A stretch of 63,429 bases of DNA from NCBI RefSeq assembly GCF_001682855.1, contig NZ_MAQW01000029.1:134864-198292 (forward strand), given 5' to 3'. The notes under the pieces are model-generated. The model did not search any database, was not told the DNA's origin, and saw nothing but the letters and a program-made list of their open reading frames with translations. A program made the position numbers and the translations under genes. How positions within the stretch are numbered: the stretch's first letter is position 1; the number at the start of each line of letters is the position of its first letter. Shown here piece after piece: positions 25,058 through 33,170 of the stretch. The DNA comes from Bacillus sp. FJAT-27264. Lineage in GTDB: Bacteria; Bacillota; Bacilli; Paenibacillales; Paenibacillaceae.

Positions 25058-25954
25058 ATGAAAAAAGCTTCTGTAATCTTGTCGAGTGCCCTGATTCTTG
25101 GTTTGCTTGCAGGCTGTGGCAACAACAACAGCAACAATGCCACGACTGCGACTAACACCCCCGCTGAAACAACTGCACCTGCCGCAAATTCCGGAAATGC
25201 CGGAACTGAAACTGCCAAGTATCAAGACGGCGTCTACTACGGAACTGCACCTGCTGACGAAAAAACTGGCTGGGAATCCTACGCTATTCTGACTGTTGAA
25301 GGCGGAAAAATCACCAAAGCCGACTGGAATGCTTTCAATGTAAAAACTGCTGGTGATCTGAAGAAGAAGGTTTCTGAAGACGGCAAGTACGGTATGAAAA
25401 AAGGCGGCGCTCAAGCAGAATGGCACGAGCAAGCTGCAAAAGCTGAAGCATTTTTGATCGATAAACAAGACCCTGCGGCAATTACCCTTGACGCTGAAGG
25501 CAAAACAGATGCAATCTCCGGTGTATCCATTCACGTTGGTGAACTGGTTGAAGCCGCTAAGGCTGCCCTGGCTGCTGGACCTTCCGAAGCGGGCTCTTAC
25601 AAAGACGGTGGTTACACGGCAGAAGGCGAAATGGACCCTGAATCCGGATGGAAATCCACTGTAGCCCTGACTGTTGCGGACGGTAACGTTGTCGCTGCTA
25701 ACTTCAGCGGTGTAAATGCTGCCGGTGATGACAAGAAACAATTCTCCATTGATGGCAAGTACGGCATGAAAAAAGGCGGCGCTCAAGCGGAGTGGCATGA
25801 AGAGATCGCCAAAGCAGAAGCTTATTTCGTAGAGAACAAAGGCACTGCTCCTGCTCTGGATGCTGAAGGCAAAACAGATGCAATCTCCGGTGTATCGATC
25901 CACGTTGGAGAGTACTACACATTGGCAGCAAAAGCGCTTGAAGGAGCAAAGTAA
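25058..25954 (+). CDS. pplA: PplA-like flavinylated lipoprotein with two FMN-binding-type domains
   Basis: A 298-residue lipoprotein. The signal peptide ends in LLAG before Cys20, followed by an Asn/Thr-rich linker. Two similar domains (about 55-168 and 178-296) each contain KYGMKKGGAQAEWHE and end in TDAISGVSIHVGE. The motifs D151-AISGV-S157 and D274-AISGV-S280 fit the ApbE flavinylation pattern D-x-x-(S/T)-G-(A/V)-(S/T), so FMN would be attached to Ser157 and Ser280. Listeria PplA carries electrons from the membrane to outside acceptors. The next gene encodes an Ndh2-type dehydrogenase, as in Listeria. ATG 25058 has TTGGAGGT upstream. No apbE gene is in the window. Confidence 0.8.
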   Translation: MKKASVILSSALILGLLAGCGNNNSNNATTATNTPAETTAPAANSGNAGTETAKYQDGVYYGTAPADEKTGWESYAILTVEGGKITKADWNAFNVKTAGDLKKKVSEDGKYGMKKGGAQAEWHEQAAKAEAFLIDKQDPAAITLDAEGKTDAISGVSIHVGELVEAAKAALAAGPSEAGSYKDGGYTAEGEMDPESGWKSTVALTVADGNVVAANFSGVNAAGDDKKQFSIDGKYGMKKGGAQAEWHEEIAKAEAYFVENKGTAPALDAEGKTDAISGVSIHVGEYYTLAAKALEGAK

Positions 25955-26006
25955 TTTAACGACAGCTCCCTCTTACAGCTAATCAGACGAATGAGGTGAA
26001 TTTCTT

Positions 26007-27893
26007 TTGAAAAAAATAGTCATTTTGGGCGGCGGCTACGGCGGCGTACTCACGGCTAAAAAACTGGCAAAGAAATTTAAGAACAACAAAGAAATTGAAA
26101 TTACGCTTATTGACCGGAATCCGTACCACACACTCTTAACTGAGTTGCACGAGGTTGCTGCAAACCGCGCTCCTGAGGATTCGATCAAGATTGATCTTAA
26201 AAAAATCTTTGCCGGATTGAAAGTTGATGTTGTACTAGATGAAATCAGCAATATTGATTTTAAAGGTAAAAAGCTTAAATCCGAAAAAGCTACCTATGCG
26301 TTTGACTACCTTGTCATCGGTACAGGCAGCAAGCCAACCTACTTCGGCATTCCGGGCGCAGAAGAGAACACCTTCTCCTTCTGGTCCAATGATGATGCGG
26401 TTGCACTCAAACGCCAGATTCGTGACATGTTCACCAAAGCGGCAAAGGAAAAGAATGCGGCGGTCCGCCGCTCCATGCTTACCTTTGTAATCATCGGTGC
26501 AGGATTTACCGGTGTCGAGTTGGTCGGCGAGATGGCCGAGTATCGCGAAGAGCTTTGTAAAGAATTCTATATCGATCCATCCGAAGTCCGGTTGATCGTT
26601 GCAGATATGGCTCCTAAGATTCTGCCGATTCTGCCAGATAAGCTGATTTCCAAAGCAACGGCTTACCTGAAAAAGTTGAACGTAGAGATCGTTACCGGAG
26701 CCAAGATCACTGAAGTAGGCAAAGGCAGCATTGCTCTCGGCGAGAAGAATGTCGTAGCTGCGAATACTGTAGTGTGGACTGCCGGTGTTGAAGGCTCTGA
26801 AATCGTAGGTAGCCTCGAAGGCGATGTTAAACAAGAGGGCCGCAAACGTATCGTTACGAATGAGCATCTTGAAAGTGTCGATCATAAGAACGTGTACGTT
26901 GTCGGGGATAACATTTTCTTTATCCCTGAGGGTGAGACCCGTCCTGTTCCACAGATGGTTGAGAATGCTGAGCAAGCAGCTCCAATCGTTGCTGGCAACA
27001 TTGAAGCTGACATTAAAGGTACGGCGAAAAAAGCCTACAAACCAGGCTTCCACGGTACCATGGTCTCGATCGGTAGCCGCTACGGTGTAGCAAACGTTGG
27101 TCTTCCAGGCAAACTGTTTATGCTTACCGGCTTCATGGCTATGCTTTCCAAGCACGCTATTAATATGTTCTATCTGTCCCAGGTTGTGGGCTTTAACAAA
27201 GTATGGACTTATATGATGCATGAATTCTTCCATGTGGAGAACCGCAAGAGCTTCCTCGGCGGCCATTTCTCCAAACGTTCGCCGAACTTCTGGCTCGTTC
27301 CGCTTCGCGTTCTGCTGGGTGGCATGTGGTTGTATGAAGGTATTGATAAGCTCAAGAAGATATGGACGGACCCTAATAAAATCTTCCTGATTCCTGCCGC
27401 ACCTCATGCTGTAGATGCTTCTTCCGCAGCGAGCGAAGCAGTCAACGCCGTTAAGGATACGGTGGATGCGCAATCCGCAGCTTCAGCTGTTTCCACCGCC
27501 AAAGAAGCGGTTCAAGCATTGCCGGTTCCGAACTTTGTACACAGCATTACTAACTGGTTCATGGATTTGATGTTCTATCAAGCTGACGGAAGCTATACTT
27601 TCCTGGCAAAATGGTTCCAAATCGGTATGGTCTGCGCCGAGATTGTCTTTGGTGTTATGCTGATCGTTGGTCTGTTCACTGCTCTTTCTTCCATAGCCAC
27701 CATAGGTATGGCCGTTATGATCTGGTCATCCAAGATGGCTTCGACAGAAATGCTCTGGTATGCTGCAGCAGCTGTTGCCTGCATCGGCGGTTCCGGTAGT
27801 ACGCTTGGCCTGGATTACTATGTCTTGCCTTGGCTGAAGAAGCAGTGGAAGAGAATTCCGCTCGTAAGGCGCTGGTACCTGTACACTGACTGA
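26007..27893 (+). CDS. ndh2: Type II NADH dehydrogenase with C-terminal membrane domain (Ndh2)
   Basis: A 628-residue flavoprotein. Residues 1-420 form a type II NADH dehydrogenase: the FAD motif GGGYGG near residue 8 and the NADH motif VIIGAGFTGVELVGE near 160. Residues about 430-610 add a DoxX-like membrane part with four hydrophobic segments and an Ala/Val/Ser-rich linker. Ordinary Ndh proteins are about 400 residues; this longer form is typical of the flavin-based electron transfer locus, where it passes electrons from NADH to a dedicated quinone. The start is TTG 26007, with GAGGTG eight bases upstream. It follows pplA by 52 bases. Confidence 0.87.
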   Translation: MKKIVILGGGYGGVLTAKKLAKKFKNNKEIEITLIDRNPYHTLLTELHEVAANRAPEDSIKIDLKKIFAGLKVDVVLDEISNIDFKGKKLKSEKATYAFDYLVIGTGSKPTYFGIPGAEENTFSFWSNDDAVALKRQIRDMFTKAAKEKNAAVRRSMLTFVIIGAGFTGVELVGEMAEYREELCKEFYIDPSEVRLIVADMAPKILPILPDKLISKATAYLKKLNVEIVTGAKITEVGKGSIALGEKNVVAANTVVWTAGVEGSEIVGSLEGDVKQEGRKRIVTNEHLESVDHKNVYVVGDNIFFIPEGETRPVPQMVENAEQAAPIVAGNIEADIKGTAKKAYKPGFHGTMVSIGSRYGVANVGLPGKLFMLTGFMAMLSKHAINMFYLSQVVGFNKVWTYMMHEFFHVENRKSFLGGHFSKRSPNFWLVPLRVLLGGMWLYEGIDKLKKIWTDPNKIFLIPAAPHAVDASSAASEAVNAVKDTVDAQSAASAVSTAKEAVQALPVPNFVHSITNWFMDLMFYQADGSYTFLAKWFQIGMVCAEIVFGVMLIVGLFTALSSIATIGMAVMIWSSKMASTEMLWYAAAAVACIGGSGSTLGLDYYVLPWLKKQWKRIPLVRRWYLYTD

Positions 27894-27918
27894 CGTTAAT
27901 ACTCTTGTTTCATTAGCA

Positions 27919-28023
27919 TTCACAAATTTTAATCATTTATATCATTAAAATGTGAAGTTTGTATGTTCTTTCAGCTTAATATGTGTATTCTTCAGAGTAA
28001 TGTGTCCACGGACACATTACTCT
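27919..28023. repeat. Two inverted repeats between ndh2 and the HepS-like gene
   Basis: The first pairs TTCACA...TTTTAAT with ATTAAAATGTGAA (27919-27956). The second has 14-base perfect arms, 27994-28007 and 28010-28023, separated by two bases. Neither is followed by a T-tract. They may be operator, processing or RNA-stability elements in the 207-base gap. Confidence 0.6.
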
Positions 28024-28100
28024 ACTTATTTACGAGTGGTTTTGTAGGGATGATCGGGAATGGTTCCTTCCAGCAAAACCGACAAGAAGGAGAGATTCTT

Positions 28101-28550
28101 GTGAATAATCAACTCGCTCAAGAGACCTTCCGGTTGCTACAGGCTGACATGTCACCCATCGCCGGAATTCAGCTGCATCTCTCTCCGGTGGAATGTGAGC
28201 AACTGCTCCCGGTACTGGAACGCCATGATCTGGAATACAGCCGTAAAGTTCATTTGCTGGGTATTTACACCATTCTCACCCTGGCTGCGAAACGCCATAT
28301 GGAATGTGTACCACATCATCCCGACCTTACCCGCAACATTTTGGATGGAGACTATTTATACAGCTTTTACTTACAATTTGCGGTGAAAACCCGCGAGCTG
28401 GATCTCGTAGCTTATTTGGCTCCTTCGATCAAAAAAATGCAGATTAGACGGGCAAATGGAAACTTCGCGGAAGAGAATCTGGCTGTTATAATGGAAGAGT
28501 TCCTGATCAGGGAACAAAGACAACAGGGACGCACAAGCAAAGCCATTTGA
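28101..28550 (+). CDS. HepS-like small component of a polyprenyl diphosphate synthase
   Basis: A 149-residue protein. The segment ILDGDYLYSFYLQFAV resembles the LAGDYYSSLYY core of heptaprenyl diphosphate synthase component I (HEPPP_synt_1, HepS). In Bacillus HepS pairs with the catalytic HepT. The catalytic partner follows here 18 bases downstream, which supports the call. The protein is shorter than B. subtilis HepS (about 250 residues), so it is a minimal or divergent member. I chose GTG 28101, preceded by AAGGAGAG; an extension upstream would run through the palindromes and has no site. Confidence 0.6.
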   Translation: MNNQLAQETFRLLQADMSPIAGIQLHLSPVECEQLLPVLERHDLEYSRKVHLLGIYTILTLAAKRHMECVPHHPDLTRNILDGDYLYSFYLQFAVKTRELDLVAYLAPSIKKMQIRRANGNFAEENLAVIMEEFLIREQRQQGRTSKAI

Positions 28551-28568
28551 CAGGTGGGGATCATTAAG

Positions 28569-29549
28569 ATGAAGCTGCATGAGGCCTTGAACATCGACCT
28601 GAAGGAAATAAACCGGGAAATCGAGAATCTGGTGGCGCGTGACAAAGATGTGCCCAAGAATTCGCAGCTTGCCCAAGGTATTCTGCAATTAATCGGGTCC
28701 GGCGGTAAACGGCTTAGGCCGTTGATGGTCATCGTCGGAAGTCGTTTTGGCCGAAAGCCTCCCGGACGCAGAGCTCTCCAGCTAGCCGCAGCCGCGGAAT
28801 TCATTCACGCCGCCTCCTTGATTCATGATGACGTTATTGACGATGCAGAAGTTCGGCGCGGAAGTCCTGCTCTTCATGTCATAACCGGCGTAGGTTCCGC
28901 CGTACATATCGGGAATTACATGTCTGCCCGGGTCATCGAGCTGTTAAGCAAACACACCGGAGATAAAAATCGTTATGTTCATGACTTGTCTGCTGTCGCC
29001 ACCGCTCAGCTCTGTCTGGGCGAGTACCAGCAGTTGGAACATGCCTATGATTACGACTTCACCATGGAGCAATACCTGGAGAAGTCACGCAACAAAACAG
29101 CGCTGCTGATGGCTACATGCCTGCGCGTCGGCGCCTTGTCCGCCGAAAGCACAACAGAGGTCGCAAGCCTGCTGTACAACTTCGGTGAGGCGCTGGGCAT
29201 GTCCTTTCAAATCCAGGATGACCTGCTGGATTTCACACAGTCCGCTGAGGTACTCGGCAAGCCAGCCGGCAGTGACCTGCGTCACGGCCAAGTCACGCTG
29301 CCGGTACTGTTCGCCCTGCAGGACCCTGAGCTGGCCCCGGCCATCCGCATGATCGGCCCCGATTCTTCGGATGCCGAGATTGCCCATGTACTGGGCCTCA
29401 TCACCCGCAGCGATGCGCTGCTGCGGGCCGAGCAGGTCAGCCGGGATTATCTGGACCAAGCTGCTGTCATTATCCAGCAGCTGTCATCCTACCCGGCGCA
29501 TACCAACCTGGTCACGTTGCTGGAATACTTCTCAGCGCGTGACCACTAG
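28569..29549 (+). CDS. Polyprenyl diphosphate synthase (DmkB/HepT-like)
   Basis: A 326-residue all-helical trans-prenyltransferase. The first aspartate-rich motif is LIHDDVIDDAE (about residues 84-94) and the second is FQIQDDLLDF (about 214-223). GSGGKRLRP near residue 40 binds the diphosphate. It would make the isoprenoid tail of a quinone. In Listeria the EET locus contains a similar enzyme, DmkB, that supplies demethylmenaquinone for Ndh2. ATG 28569 follows GGTGGGGATCATTAAG. An IS element has entered the terminator just downstream. Confidence 0.9.
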   Translation: MKLHEALNIDLKEINREIENLVARDKDVPKNSQLAQGILQLIGSGGKRLRPLMVIVGSRFGRKPPGRRALQLAAAAEFIHAASLIHDDVIDDAEVRRGSPALHVITGVGSAVHIGNYMSARVIELLSKHTGDKNRYVHDLSAVATAQLCLGEYQQLEHAYDYDFTMEQYLEKSRNKTALLMATCLRVGALSAESTTEVASLLYNFGEALGMSFQIQDDLLDFTQSAEVLGKPAGSDLRHGQVTLPVLFALQDPELAPAIRMIGPDSSDAEIAHVLGLITRSDALLRAEQVSRDYLDQAAVIIQQLSSYPAHTNLVTLLEYFSARDH

Positions 29550-29677
29550 CGGCGGGGGTCGCAATCCCCCGCCCTCACGGACAACAAAAAAGGATACCCC
29601 CATGCACATGTGATATGCTCCCCATATAGTAGACAGGTGAAATAATAAAAACCTGTTACTGTATGGGGAGCATTTTT

Positions 29678-30358
29678 ATGGAACAAAAGAAGTTTACAGC
29701 CCTTGAAAAAATAACGATACTTCAGGAAATTGAATATGGACACATCGGGTTAAAAGCTGGTGCTCGGAAATACGGATTAACTAAAACATCTATATTGAAA
29801 TGGCGACGACGTTATCAATTGTACGGCTACGAAGGCCTAGAACCTCGAACCCATAACCAAAAGTATTCAATAGAACTTAAACTCCAAGCGGTTAGGGATT
29901 ATATCGAGGGTGGATTGTCGCAAAGCCAAATTATCTACAAGTATAAGATCGCAAGTACAACCCAACTCGCCAACTGGATTAAGAAGTATAATGGTCATAG
30001 CAACAGTTTAACGGCTAATTCAGGAGGAACTAAAGCTATGACCAAAGGACGCGCAACCACTTGGCAGGAACGGATAGATATTGTGTTGTATTGTCTGGCA
30101 AATGGACAAGATTACACAAAGGCAGCAAGTCATTTTCACGTTTCTTACCAACAAGTATATAGCTGGGTGAAAAAGTACGAAGCAGGCGGCGAGAAGGCGC
30201 TAAGGGACGGCAGAGGACGCACGAAAGCGCCTGAAGAGCTCACGGAAGCAGATCGCCATAGGCTCGCCATGCAAAAGCTGGAATACGAGAATGCACGGCT
30301 TCGTGCGGAGAATGCTTTTCTAAAAAAGTTAGAGGAACTCGAAAGGAGGAGACGTTAA
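29678..30358 (+). CDS. IS3-family transposase OrfA (helix-turn-helix subunit)
   Basis: A 226-residue DNA-binding subunit with two helix-turn-helix regions: IGLKAGARKYGLTKTSILKW near residues 20-40 and KAASHFHVSYQQVYSWVKKY near 145-165. A C-terminal leucine-rich coiled coil (LEYENARLRAENAFLKKLEE) serves in multimerisation. ATG 29678 has GGGGAG seven bases upstream. The last codons contain the slippery heptamer A AAA AAG at 30322-30328. Confidence 0.88.
   Translation: MEQKKFTALEKITILQEIEYGHIGLKAGARKYGLTKTSILKWRRRYQLYGYEGLEPRTHNQKYSIELKLQAVRDYIEGGLSQSQIIYKYKIASTTQLANWIKKYNGHSNSLTANSGGTKAMTKGRATTWQERIDIVLYCLANGQDYTKAASHFHVSYQQVYSWVKKYEAGGEKALRDGRGRTKAPEELTEADRHRLAMQKLEYENARLRAENAFLKKLEELERRRR
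30322..30328 (+). promoter_or_regulatory. Programmed -1 frameshift site of the IS
   Basis: In OrfA the codons read CTA AAA AAG, giving the heptamer A AAA AAG in the phase needed for a -1 slip. The OrfB frame is exactly -1 and is open across the site. OrfB has no good start codon of its own nearby. An AGGAGG follows at 30345-30350. Confidence 0.75.
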
Positions 30359-30384
30359 GTCAAGTTCGTCAGGAGAATATCTAC

Positions 30385-31236
30385 TTGGCTATTCAGGCCG
30401 TTCAGCAAGAGGAGTCTCGCCCCATTCAGCTTTTGTGTGACATTGCAGAAATCTCGCGCTCAAGTTACTACAAATGGTTGAACCGTAAACCCAGTTCCCG
30501 GGAGACCGACAACGCGAAACTGACCCAGGCCATGCTCCTTCTATATGAGAAGGTGGAGCGAATCTTTGGGTATCGCCAGCTCACTCTACATTTGCGCAGA
30601 CAAATGGGCAAAGCGCTGAACGCGAAGCGAGTGTACCGCCTTATGAGGCTCCAAGGCATCCAGTCTGTCATCCGAAGAAAGCGGAAGAAGTACGTAGGCT
30701 CCACGCCTCAGCAGGTCGCAGAGAATGTATTGAACCGCAACTTCGAGGCGGAAACACCAAACCAAAAATGGGTAACGGATGTAACGGAATTCAAGTACGG
30801 CAACGGACAGAAAGCGTATTTAAGCGCCATTAAGGATCTGCATGACAAGTCCATTGTTGCTTACGTTCTGGGTCATTCTAATAATAATTCGCTGGTCTTT
30901 AAGACGTTAGAGTTGGCTTTGGAGGCAGCGCCAGAGAACCATCCCTTACTTCACAGCGACCGTGGTTTCCAGTATACCTCTCTGCACTTTAAGGAGATGC
31001 TGGACGAAGCGAAACTGACGCAAAGCATGTCCCGGGTGGGCTGCTGCATTGATAATGGACCGATGGAATCCTTTTGGGGCACACTGAAATGTGAGAAGTA
31101 CTACTTGCATACCTACCGCACTTTTGAAGAGCTCCAACAAGACATTGATAATTACATACACTTTTACAATTACGAACGGTTGCAGGCAAAACTAAACGGC
31201 CTCAGTCCTATTGAATTCAGGACTAAGGCCGCTTAA
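30385..31236 (+). CDS. IS3-family transposase OrfB (DDE integrase core)
   Basis: The catalytic part of the transposase, with the retroviral-integrase-like DDE triad visible in WVTDVTEF, LLHSDRGFQY and GPMESFWGTLK. The HTH_21-like segment IFGYRQLTLHLRR precedes it. The listed start is a TTG of convenience; translation is most likely a continuation of OrfA through the -1 frameshift at 30322-30328, giving an OrfAB fusion of about 520 residues. Confidence 0.9.
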   Translation: MAIQAVQQEESRPIQLLCDIAEISRSSYYKWLNRKPSSRETDNAKLTQAMLLLYEKVERIFGYRQLTLHLRRQMGKALNAKRVYRLMRLQGIQSVIRRKRKKYVGSTPQQVAENVLNRNFEAETPNQKWVTDVTEFKYGNGQKAYLSAIKDLHDKSIVAYVLGHSNNNSLVFKTLELALEAAPENHPLLHSDRGFQYTSLHFKEMLDEAKLTQSMSRVGCCIDNGPMESFWGTLKCEKYYLHTYRTFEELQQDIDNYIHFYNYERLQAKLNGLSPIEFRTKAA

Positions 31237-31400
31237 GGATCTTTTATTTTTTGCACTGTCTACTTGACGGGGTGCAGTTCACATGGGCTGGTATCCTTTT
31301 TTGTCGTCCTTGTTTGTTGTTCTTTTATTGCCGATTGCACATAAATGAACAGAGCACAACGTCAGTGGTAAGTTTCAGTATGATTCTTCTACTTTGGATA

Positions 31401-31913
31401 CTAATTTGGTGTTACCGAAGCTTGTTGACTTACCAAGTACTCAATCACAGGGTAAGCTACAACATGTCTATCTCTGTAGGTCTGATCGATTACCGTATTT
31501 TGAGTGCTAAGTATCCCCTTCTGCAATATTGCTGCTTTAAATCCCCGTTCGAGTGCACCGTTATATGTGAAAAGCACACAATGCTCTGCTGCAAATCCGG
31601 ACACAATAACCAGTTGGATTCCTTTATTGCTTAATACGGCTTCCAGCTCTGTTTTCCAAAATGCGTTAGAATACTCTTTGTTGATCTGAATATCATCCTG
31701 TCCTATTACGATCTCAGGGATAAAATCCAGTTTAGCAACGCTAGATTCATCCGCCCCTTCAATATCTTTCACATGGATGACAGTGTGATTGTTCTCCCGA
31801 AGCAGACCAGCAACATGATTAATATATTCACAGGCAGAATGAACAACAGCTTTTTCTACTTGATCTTCCAAAAAGTTGGTCTGCATATCAATCACCAGTA
31901 AAGCAATCGTCAA
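31401..31913 (-). CDS. Isochorismatase-family cysteine hydrolase
   Basis: A 170-residue protein of the isochorismatase/nicotinamidase superfamily. The presumed triad is Asp9 (LLVIDMQ), a lysine near residue 88 (NAFWKTEL) and the cysteine in SGFAAEHCVLFTYNGAL at about 112. Family members hydrolyse amides or vinyl ethers; the substrate here cannot be deduced. It lies on the minus strand beside the IS element, and its 3' end is 116 bases from the right IS end. Lower in GC than the surrounding genes. Confidence 0.82.
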   Translation of the reverse strand: MTIALLVIDMQTNFLEDQVEKAVVHSACEYINHVAGLLRENNHTVIHVKDIEGADESSVAKLDFIPEIVIGQDDIQINKEYSNAFWKTELEAVLSNKGIQLVIVSGFAAEHCVLFTYNGALERGFKAAILQKGILSTQNTVIDQTYRDRHVVAYPVIEYLVSQQASVTPN

Positions 31914-32047
31914 GGTTCGTTCCCCATTTCTGAAGATATTTTAGAATTCATATAAATTACAAATAACCGATGATTTATGCCATATATCTCTAAGCATACT
32001 ATAGGCAAGGCGGACCTTACAGGTAAAGTTTAAATTTAATTATATGC

Positions 32048-32096
32048 AAATAAAAGGCTCTGTTAGATGGATATCCTGCAATCCAACAGAGCCTTT
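32048..32096 (-). terminator. Terminator after the UbiA-family gene
   Basis: Twelve-base perfect arms AAAGGCTCTGTT and AACAGAGCCTTT are followed on the minus strand by TTTATTT. It lies 119 bases past the prenyltransferase stop and separates it from the isochorismatase gene. No gene is seen between 31914 and 32214. Confidence 0.8.
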
Positions 32097-32214
32097 ACAT
32101 TTAACCTTAATGTGAGAAAAGCTGAGTGCTCGCTCACGAGCTCTCCGCGGAAAGCCTGCTTCAAATTCACCGCAGTCGCGCTTAGCCAACCATTCGGCTT
32201 ACCTAACCTTCCAC

Positions 32215-33099
32215 TCAGCTAAAGTAAAAATAATCCACCAGCGTACACAACAAGATCACCATACTGATCACCTGATTCAGATTATACGAAGCCACCTTCA
32301 TCAATTTGCGATTCGAGGGCTTGATAATCTTGTGCTCAGCCATTAGTAAGATCGTCGCTATGCCGATCCCGACTAGATAGATCCAGCCGAGATCACGCCA
32401 GACGTACAGGAAGAGCAGCAGCATAATCATGATAAAGTGCAGCCCTTGGGCGATGCGCAGCGCATTCTCCAGGCCGAAAAAGCTGGGAATGGACCACAGT
32501 CCATGCCGACGGTCAAATTCAATGTCCTGCGTGCCGTAAATAATGTCAAAGCCGGCAATCCACAGCATGACTACTGTCCCAATGACAAATGGGGTGAAGG
32601 CAATATTGCCCGTCACGGCGAACCAAGCGCCGATTGGAGCCGAAGCAATCACAAACCCCAGATACAGATGGCTGAGGAACGTAAAACGCTTGGTATACGA
32701 GTATGAGGAGATTAGCAGAATCGCTACCGGCGACAGCACCAGGCAGAGCAGATTCAGCATCCCCGAAGCCACAATAAAGATAGCATAGTTGATAATGATA
32801 AATAAAATGACTTCTTTCTCCATCAGTAGCCGTTGTGGCAGATGGCGGTGGGCGGTGCGAGGGTTGGCTTTGTCAAAAGCGCGATCTGCCAGCCGATTGA
32901 ACGCATTCGCACCGTTTCGGGCGCCGATCAAGGCGATCAATCCCCATAGCATGACCCGGCCGGACGGCCAGCCGCCTGCTGCCCAGACCATAGAAATAAT
33001 GGCAAACGGCAGCGAGAACAGCGTATGGGAGAACATGACCAATTCGCCGAACATTTTTATTTTTAGAGCAGCATTCTTAAAAGCATTGAATATCACCAT
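32215..33099 (-). CDS. UbiA-family prenyltransferase (MqnP/4-HB-polyprenyltransferase-like)
   Basis: A 294-residue integral membrane prenyltransferase with eight or nine segments. The two diphosphate-binding motifs are NRLADRAFD and DIIYGTQDIEFD. The N-terminus (MFSHTLFSLPFAI) and NPRTAHRHLP match the 'putative 4-hydroxybenzoate polyprenyltransferase' subgroup that includes MqnP of the futalosine menaquinone route, more than MenA or DmkA. It attaches an isoprenoid tail to an aromatic acceptor. No mqn or men gene is visible here. ATG 33099 has AAAGAGGA upstream. It follows the aminotransferase by 71 bases. Confidence 0.85.
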   Translation of the reverse strand: MVIFNAFKNAALKIKMFGELVMFSHTLFSLPFAIISMVWAAGGWPSGRVMLWGLIALIGARNGANAFNRLADRAFDKANPRTAHRHLPQRLLMEKEVILFIIINYAIFIVASGMLNLLCLVLSPVAILLISSYSYTKRFTFLSHLYLGFVIASAPIGAWFAVTGNIAFTPFVIGTVVMLWIAGFDIIYGTQDIEFDRRHGLWSIPSFFGLENALRIAQGLHFIMIMLLLFLYVWRDLGWIYLVGIGIATILLMAEHKIIKPSNRKLMKVASYNLNQVISMVILLCTLVDYFYFS

Positions 33100-33170
33100 A
33101 ACATGATTCCTCTTTCTTCGTTTCCTGTAGCATGCGGCTTCGCCCACGGGTCAGACCCGGTACTTGCACA

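Larger units (their letters stand above)
29611..31281 (+). mobile_element. IS3-family (IS150-like) insertion sequence, complete
   Basis: The element is 1671 bases long. Its ends form imperfect inverted repeats of about 40 bases beginning TGA(T/A)(A/C)TGC and containing AGTAGACAG. The 4-base CATG occurs directly before (29607-29610) and after (31282-31285), consistent with a target duplication. It encodes OrfA and OrfB in overlapping phases joined by a -1 slippery site. Both frames are intact, so the copy may be recent or active. Confidence 0.92.
29581..31305 (+). terminator. Rho-independent terminator split by an IS element
   Basis: AAAAAAGGATACC (about 29587-29599) before the IS pairs with GGTATCCTTTTTT (about 31290-31302) after it. 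Removing the element and one CATG copy restores a hairpin whose apical part CCATG-CA-CATGG is also palindromic. It would end the polyprenyl synthase transcript; now the two arms are 1.7 kb apart. Confidence 0.8.

Noticed and set aside
26235..27473. 412-codon minus-strand frame inside ndh2
   Set aside because: It is antisense to a well-conserved enzyme, has no recognisable domain and no start signal.
29611..31281. Larger mobile element or genomic island around the IS
   Set aside because: Terminal repeats and a CATG duplication define a simple IS; no integrase, attachment sites or phage genes are near it.
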